Shown piece after piece: positions 52,110 to 56,750 of a stretch of DNA of 56,750 nt. Below the pieces are notes generated by a model that was given only the letters and a program-made list of their open reading frames with translations, searched no databases and had not been told where the DNA came from. Position 1 is the first letter of the stretch. The number at the start of each line of letters is the position of its first letter. Location: NCBI GenBank assembly GCA_028688995.1, contig JAQTXB010000016.1, positions 1 to 56,750 on the forward strand. Direction: 5' to 3'. A program made the position numbers and the translations under genes. The DNA comes from Aliarcobacter sp. (GTDB lineage: Bacteria > Campylobacterota > Campylobacteria > Campylobacterales > Arcobacteraceae).

Positions 52110-53349
52110 GCAAAACTACAAAGAGGCTTATGTTTGGATTTGGCTTCCTGGAAAAAATGAACCAGTTGTTGCTGGAAAACTTGAAGTAGATGGGAAATAT
52201 ATTACTTTTAACTATGGTAAAAGTTATCTTGAACGATCTGATGCAATTTCTATTTACGAACCTGAGCTTCCACTACAATCGGGAATCTTACCACTTCTTA
52301 ATGGATTAAATATGCCAAATTCCATTAGAGATGCTGCTCCTGATGCATGGGGAAGAAGAGTAATTATAAATCGTAAAATGGGACTTAAGGGCATTGATAC
52401 TGATACAGCTAGTTTAGATGAAATAACCTATTTACTCGAATCTGGTTCAGATCGTATTGGTTCTTTAGATTTTCAGTATTCTCCCAAAGAGTATATTCCA
52501 AGATCAGCTCAAAATGCAACTTTAGAAGAGTTATTAGAATCTGCAAAACGTGTAGAAAATGGAATTCCACTATCTGCTGATTTAGATCAAGCTTTATATC
52601 ATGGAAGTTCAATAGGAGGAGCAAGACCAAAAGCATTAATTGAACATAATGATTTAAAATATATTGCTAAATTTTCAGCTAGTAATGATACATATAGTGT
52701 TGTAAAAGTTGAATATATTGCAATGAGATTAGCTGCTCTTTGTGGATTAACAGTTGCTCCTGTAAAATTAGTTCAAGCCTCTGGAAAAGATGTAATACTC
52801 ATTGAAAGATTTGATAGAATTAAAGTTGAATCTGGATGGACACGTAAGTCAATGGTTTCTGCTTTAACTCTTTTTGGTTTAAGTGAAATGACAGCACGAT
52901 ATGCTAGTTATGAAGAACTTGCTCAAATTATAAGAGTGCGATTTAAAGAACCAAAAAAAGACTTAAAAGAGCTTTTTAAGAGATTGGTCTTTAATATATT
53001 ATGTGGAAATAATGATGATCATGCTAGAAATCATGCTGCTTTTTGGGATGGAAAAGATTTAACATTAACTCCAGCATATGATATTTGTCCCCAAGCACGA
53101 ACTGGAAATGAAACAACTCAAGCAATGAAAATAATTGGCAATAATGGATATAGTCAGCTAAAAACTTGTCTTATGGCTGCGCATTACTTTTTACTCTCAG
53201 AAAAAGAAGCTATTGAAATATTTGATATATTTCAAAATATTATTCGAGATAATTGGGACAATATTTGTGATGAAGCACAACTTACAAAAGTAGACAAATC
53301 TTTATTTTGGGGTCGCCAGTTTTTAAATCCATTTTCAATAGAGTATTAA
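52096..53349 (+). CDS. hipA: HipA-like kinase toxin, second
   Basis: 417 residues. HipA_N part (GILPLLNGLNMPNSIRDAAPD), glycine-rich SSIGGARPKAL, LIERFDR, catalytic NNDDHARNH and metal-binding AYDICPQ. All key residues of the HipA kinase are present. It is the cargo between intact xerH and the decayed xerH copy. Confidence 0.9.
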   Translation: MTTSKQNYKEAYVWIWLPGKNEPVVAGKLEVDGKYITFNYGKSYLERSDAISIYEPELPLQSGILPLLNGLNMPNSIRDAAPDAWGRRVIINRKMGLKGIDTDTASLDEITYLLESGSDRIGSLDFQYSPKEYIPRSAQNATLEELLESAKRVENGIPLSADLDQALYHGSSIGGARPKALIEHNDLKYIAKFSASNDTYSVVKVEYIAMRLAALCGLTVAPVKLVQASGKDVILIERFDRIKVESGWTRKSMVSALTLFGLSEMTARYASYEELAQIIRVRFKEPKKDLKELFKRLVFNILCGNNDDHARNHAAFWDGKDLTLTPAYDICPQARTGNETTQAMKIIGNNGYSQLKTCLMAAHYFLLSEKEAIEIFDIFQNIIRDNWDNICDEAQLTKVDKSLFWGRQFLNPFSIEY

Positions 53350-53408
53350 ATCTATTTCTATTATTTTTCCAATCTCTTAAAGTTTTATCTGAAACATCTA
53401 ATAGTTTG
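53350..53408 (-). pseudogene. Fragment with helix-turn-helix-like peptide
   Basis: The minus strand reads IKLLDVSDKTLRDWKNN, resembling a helix-turn-helix. It is cut at the xerH junction (about 53409) on one side and ends near the hipA stop on the other. Too short to assign. Confidence 0.3.
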
Positions 53409-53720
53409 ATCAATGAAAGAGATTGATGAAGAGATCTTACAAGATTTTTTAATTACAGCAACTAGTAACATATCAAATGCTACTAAAAAGAAGTAAAGAA
53501 CTAAGGTGGGGAAAGTGGTACTAAACTTCCCTCTTTCATTAATAAAGATGAAGTTAATAAAACTTATATCTACTTGGAGCCAAATTAGCAACTAGAAATC
53601 GTTTAATCATAAAATATACTCTATACGAGAGTAAGAGTTACTGAATGCAGGTATAAATACTTCTGTAATTTATACACATTTTGATAAGGATAAATTGAAA
53701 GGCTCTATGGATATTTTTTA
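53409..53720 (+). pseudogene. xerH, decayed partial copy
   Basis: Pieces match intact xerH in order: 53409-53487 to 50752 onward, 53503-53560 to ~50940-51000, 53567-53645 to ~51008-51105, 53645-53720 to 51447-51522. Two internal deletions of about 90 and 345 bp and several frameshifts kill it. It ends at the same stop-codon context (GATATTTTTTA) as the other copies. The 5' end starts within the gene, not at its ATG. Confidence 0.88.
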
Positions 53721-53846
53721 AAGTGATTAACTTGATTGGACTATTCTAGCGTATGAATTTGATCAGTTAAAAAGTTCAAAGTATTCTTGATGTGTTGTAA
53801 AATATCTGATACATTGTTTTATAAATTGAATTTTCAATTACATCTT

Positions 53847-54269
53847 TTATATAATTTTTAAATAAATTAAATCTTCATAATATTTACTTTTTAAAGCTTC
53901 TTCAATATACACTTTATAATTTTCAATCTTTGGTAGCATTTCTATAAGTAGAGTTTTTAATATTGGTAAATAGTTTTGAATAATATCCCAAACCATACTC
54001 TCATCAATCCCTCTATAATTGTGTGAGATTTTATCTCTCATCGCTGAAATATTTTTCCAACTAATAGCATTAGAAGTTTTAAGATTATCATCAATCTTTT
54101 TATTTTCTTCACCTATTGCAATTAATAAATTAACTGTTGCATTAAAATTCAATTGCTTATTTGCAAAATAAAACTCTTCTTCATCTTTAAACTCTTTTGA
54201 ATAATAAAAGATTTTCTCAATAGCTTCAAGAATTGTTAAAACGTAAGTTAGATTTTTACTACTAAACAT
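53847..54269 (-). CDS. HEPN (HepT-like) RNase toxin
   Basis: 140 residues, all-helical. MRDKISHNYRGIDESMVWDII holds the R-x4-H-x-Y active site of the HepT/DUF86 type. The start is at 54269 (MFSSKNLTYV), overlapping the stop of the MNT gene by 8 bp (ATGTTTAG), the usual coupling of these pairs; an in-frame Met 24 bp upstream is less likely. Family members cleave RNA and are silenced when MntA adds AMP residues to the Tyr. Here the partner is truncated. Confidence 0.82.
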   Translation of the reverse strand: MFSSKNLTYVLTILEAIEKIFYYSKEFKDEEEFYFANKQLNFNATVNLLIAIGEENKKIDDNLKTSNAISWKNISAMRDKISHNYRGIDESMVWDIIQNYLPILKTLLIEMLPKIENYKVYIEEALKSKYYEDLIYLKII

Positions 54270-54441
54270 ATATAAAATCTTTTTGAGCATCAAGTTTTAT
54301 TAGTGGATTTAGTTTTTTAAAATTCATTAAATCAATTTTTGCTTTTAAAGTAGTAGTTAATTTTTCTTCAAGTTTTAGATATTTATCAAAGCTTAGTTTA
54401 CAACCATCTTTTAAAATATACGCAATATCTATATCACTATC
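54262..54441 (-). pseudogene. MntA-like nucleotidyltransferase, 5'-truncated
   Basis: The remaining part reads KDSDIDIAYILKDG and on to KIDLMNFKKLNP and QKDFIYV. The D-x-D pair of the minimal nucleotidyltransferase survives, but the preceding GSxARG strand-turn and the true start are gone: upstream of 54441 the sequence is xerH. The antitoxin is almost surely inactive unless translation starts within xerH antisense. Confidence 0.8.
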
Positions 54442-55174
54442 TTTAATTACTGCAACTAGTAATTTATCAGATGCCACTAAAAAGAATTACAGAATTGCTC
54501 TTATTACTTTCTTTGGTTACATTGACAAACAAAATGGTGAAGAAAATGGAAATTTATATAGATTTGACATTGAATTAAAAAACTGGGGTGGATTAAGTGG
54601 GAAAAGTGGTACTAAATTGCCCTCTTTCATGAATAAAGAAGAAGTTAACAAATTTATTGAAACATTAAACATATATCCTTTTGGAGCCAAATTAGCAGCT
54701 AGGAATCGTTTAATCATAAAAATCATACTCTATACTGGGGTAAGAGTTACTGAAGCTTTAAAGCTAAATATGAAAGATTTCATAAAAGAAGATGATATTT
54801 ATGTAATTCAAATAAAAGGCAAAGGTAATAAACCGAGAGTTACCATGATAAAGGAAGATGTAATTAAAAGGGATTTAGTTGATTGGTTAGAAAGAAGACC
54901 TAGAGTAAATTTATTATTTTCAAATCAAAAAGGTGAACAATTATCTCAAGCATATGTTTATACCCTTGTAGAAAATATTCTTATTACTGCTAATATAAAT
55001 AAAACAAAAAAAGGTCCACATTTTTTAAGACATACATTTGCATCGCTTTTATATATGAAAAGTAAAGATTTAGTTTTAGTTCAAGAAGCTTTAGGTCATG
55101 CAGATATAAATACTTCTAGAATTTATACCCATTTTGATAAGGATAAATTGAAGGTTGCTATGGATATTTTTTAG
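54442..55174 (+). pseudogene. xerH, 3' copy lacking the N-terminal part
   Basis: 733 bp collinear with 50790-51522 of the intact gene (the same length, no indel, few substitutions). It starts inside the core-binding domain. An internal ATG (54617) could give a 185-residue catalytic domain with Arg (TGVRVTEAL), HFLRHTF and RIYTHF, but with no ribosome site. High similarity means a recent duplication or purifying selection. Confidence 0.88.
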
Positions 55175-55211
55175 CTTAGGGAGAATCATACAGTTGTTAT
55201 TTCTTCTAATC

Positions 55212-55973
55212 TTAGAATAATTTCTTATACAATTGCTCCATTTTTTCATAATAAATAGCATCCTCGCCTAATTCAACTCCTAATAATTCATGAATTACAT
55301 AATCATCAATTAGGTCATCTGTTAATAATAAAAAATCTGATTCTATACTAATATCAACTTTATGTTTTTCTTCTTTTGATTTCAAGTAAGATTTAATTAG
55401 TTCATTAGTTACTGTTTTATCTAAATATTCTAAATTTCTTAATAATTCATTGACTGTTTCTTGCATTTCTAGACATTCTTTAAATGCCCATTTTGATAAA
55501 TTTTCTTTGTCTATCTCATTTTTATGTGCAACTGCAATTGCTTGAGAAAAACACTCTTCTCCATTATGATAAAGATAAGCACATAATCTATCTTTAACAC
55601 AATTTGTAGGAGTAAGAAGTTTTAAAGTTCCCACATGAGTTTTTAGCTCATTATGTTCCTTAGGTTCTTCATTTCCCAAACTAACTGGACCAGTCGGAAA
55701 TTCTACGTAATAATCATTATCAGGGTGCTTAAAATATCTATCTTTTGTTTTTTCAAAACCTGCTTCAATCATAGCATTTTTAACCTGTTCTGATTTTATT
55801 GAAGGATTAGCAATAAAATCTAAATCATAAGATGAATAATTTGAATGAGTATATATTTCCATACAACTACCGCCTGTTAATACAACCTCTATTCCTTTAG
55901 CTTTGAGTATTTCGTAAACTATTGATGCCGTTTCTTCAGGAGTTTTTACTTCTTTTAATAATTCAATATTCAT
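55212..55973 (-). CDS. Nucleotidyltransferase, AbiEii/DUF6036-like
   Basis: 253 residues. VVLTGGSCMEIYTHSNYSSYDLDFI contains the G-G-S and D-x-D signature of nucleotidyltransferase-fold enzymes; LLTPTNCVKDRLCAYLYHNG resembles the AbiEii-type following helix. The C-terminal half is helical. Such proteins are toxins of type IV TA/abortive infection pairs or related. The gene lies 11 bp after a winged-helix protein gene on the same strand, as in AbiE-like pairs. Confidence 0.7.
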   Translation of the reverse strand: MNIELLKEVKTPEETASIVYEILKAKGIEVVLTGGSCMEIYTHSNYSSYDLDFIANPSIKSEQVKNAMIEAGFEKTKDRYFKHPDNDYYVEFPTGPVSLGNEEPKEHNELKTHVGTLKLLTPTNCVKDRLCAYLYHNGEECFSQAIAVAHKNEIDKENLSKWAFKECLEMQETVNELLRNLEYLDKTVTNELIKSYLKSKEEKHKVDISIESDFLLLTDDLIDDYVIHELLGVELGEDAIYYEKMEQLYKKLF

Positions 55974-55984
55974 TTTTATACATC

Positions 55985-56338
55985 CTAAATATTTTCTCTT
56001 CTTTGAATAAGTGGCTTATTTTTACTTCTAGGTCTACTTCTATCTTTTCTAACTAATCTAGCTCTTTCTTCTGGCTCGTAAGTAGATCTAGATTTTATTA
56101 ATAAAGCAGTAAGTTCTTTAATAAATGGATTTCTTTGATTTAACTCGTAAATTCTTATATTTCCAATATCTCTACCGACAATAATACTTCCTGTTTCAAA
56201 TTTTTCTAATTGTTTTTTAATTACAGAAGGACTTACATCATAAAATAATGCTATTTCTCTTGCATAGGCACTATTTCTTGCTAATATAAATTGTAATACT
56301 CTTTCTGCATTTTTACTACCAAATAATACATCTAACAT
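55985..56338 (-). CDS. Winged-helix protein, partner of nucleotidyltransferase
   Basis: 117 residues. LFGSKNAERVLQFILARNSAYAREIALFYDVSPSVIKKQLEKFETGSIIVGRDIGN is a winged helix-turn-helix of the kind found at the front of nucleotidyltransferase TA pairs. The start is at 56338 with AAAGGA 7 bp upstream, not the Met at 56353. A basic tail (RKDRSRPRSKNK) follows. Probably repressor/antitoxin, by position. Confidence 0.7.
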   Translation of the reverse strand: MLDVLFGSKNAERVLQFILARNSAYAREIALFYDVSPSVIKKQLEKFETGSIIVGRDIGNIRIYELNQRNPFIKELTALLIKSRSTYEPEERARLVRKDRSRPRSKNKPLIQRRENI

Positions 56339-56669
56339 AATGAATCCTTTCATATAATAGAAAATATATTCTACTTATTGCTAATCATATCCTATTATAT
56401 AGAACATTAATTTACTCTTAATAATATATAAGAATACACTATAATAGATAATTTAGCAATATAATGGGATTTAAAATATTATATGATTAAGCTTTTTTTA
56501 ATATATTTATTTTTACTTAAAAAGATTCATCATAAAATTAAAAATCTGCCCTACTCTAACATCTAACCATTATTAATGTGCAAAGACTCAGCTATTTAAT
56601 CAAATAAAATATAATTTATCATCTATTACTCCACTAATAAACTAACATAAATTCAGCTATAATTCTTTT

Positions 56670-56750
56670 ATGGAAAATGAAAAAATAGATGGAAGAAAAT
56701 TAGATAAGAAAACACTTCAATATTTAAGAAATAGAGCTATAAAACTCAGA
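56670..56750 (+). mobile_element. IS630-like transposase, start only
   Basis: The last 27 codons read MENEKIDGRKLDKKTLQYLR then NRAIKLR, the N-terminal helix-turn-helix start of IS630-family transposases. The upstream 56541-56669 should include the left IS end (around TGCCCTACTCTAACATC). Cut by the window edge. Confidence 0.55.

Noticed and set aside
53385..53591. 68-codon minus-strand frame
   Set aside because: Antisense of the decayed xerH copy; similar antisense frames appear opposite the other xerH copies (50865-51074, 54517-54726).
1..56750. tRNA or rRNA genes as integration targets
   Set aside because: No T-loop GGTTCGAATCC-type sequence in a cloverleaf context and no rRNA-like stretch were seen on either strand; a tRNAscan/barrnap run would settle it.

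Overview
The window is very AT-rich DNA from a Campylobacterota bacterium, most likely an Arcobacter-group species. The best taxonomic evidence is a full-length XerH-type single Xer recombinase at 50.5 kb. The low GC, the codon use and the OmpR-type two-component systems fit this. No rRNA, tRNA, CRISPR array or cas gene was seen, and most of the window is accessory.

Layout. 0-6.3 kb: 3' end of a group II intron inside a broken serine resolvase, a DUF4143-type ATPase, a 115-bp tandem repeat array, a transposase relic, a HipBA pair with a clear operator-promoter, and a block holding a PemK/MazF-like toxin and a serine recombinase between two inverted copies of an apparent small-RNA gene. 6.4-14.1 kb: an unusual type I restriction operon, hsdM - class III Fic - hsdS - PrrC-like anticodon nuclease - hsdR. 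15.2-19.8 kb: one very large Avs-like STAND NTPase with an N-terminal nuclease-like domain. 20-24.4 kb: gene relics, a PBECR-like nuclease candidate, and a GT25-GH16 fusion next to a GT32-like glycosyltransferase. 24.85-28.7 kb: four gene cassettes in one orientation, separated by three attC sites, with no integron integrase in view; the products look like HEPN-like, DUF5677-like and SIR2-like (DUF4917-like) proteins and may be defence genes.

28.8-38.5 kb looks like an envelope-remodelling island: eptA, a PAP2 phosphatase and dgkA; an OmpR/sensor-kinase pair with a PepSY protein; two COG4705-like membrane proteins; a BcrC-like PAP2 phosphatase; and a small secreted protein. Four promoters share an 18-bp box exactly 8 bp from the -10, which predicts one regulon. 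A fresh IS256-family element with an 8-bp target duplication separates the kinase gene from eptA. 39.2-45.2 kb: a second two-component system in front of a TolC/HlyD/FtsX-type/ABC ATPase export system. 45.2-50.1 kb: a Crp/Fnr relic, a class II Fic protein with its own operator, a second resolvase, a broken two-component system, an ArsR/CDF metal-efflux pair and a stand-alone DsbD alpha domain.

50.2-56.75 kb: xerH occurs three times (one intact, one decayed, one lacking the N-terminal part). The copies bracket toxin-antitoxin-type cargo: HipBA, then HEPN/MNT with a truncated antitoxin, then a wHTH/nucleotidyltransferase pair. The window ends in the start of an IS630-like transposase. Remnants of one dispersed repeat family (nine found, about 200 bp when nearly complete) lie at most module boundaries and mark how the region was assembled.
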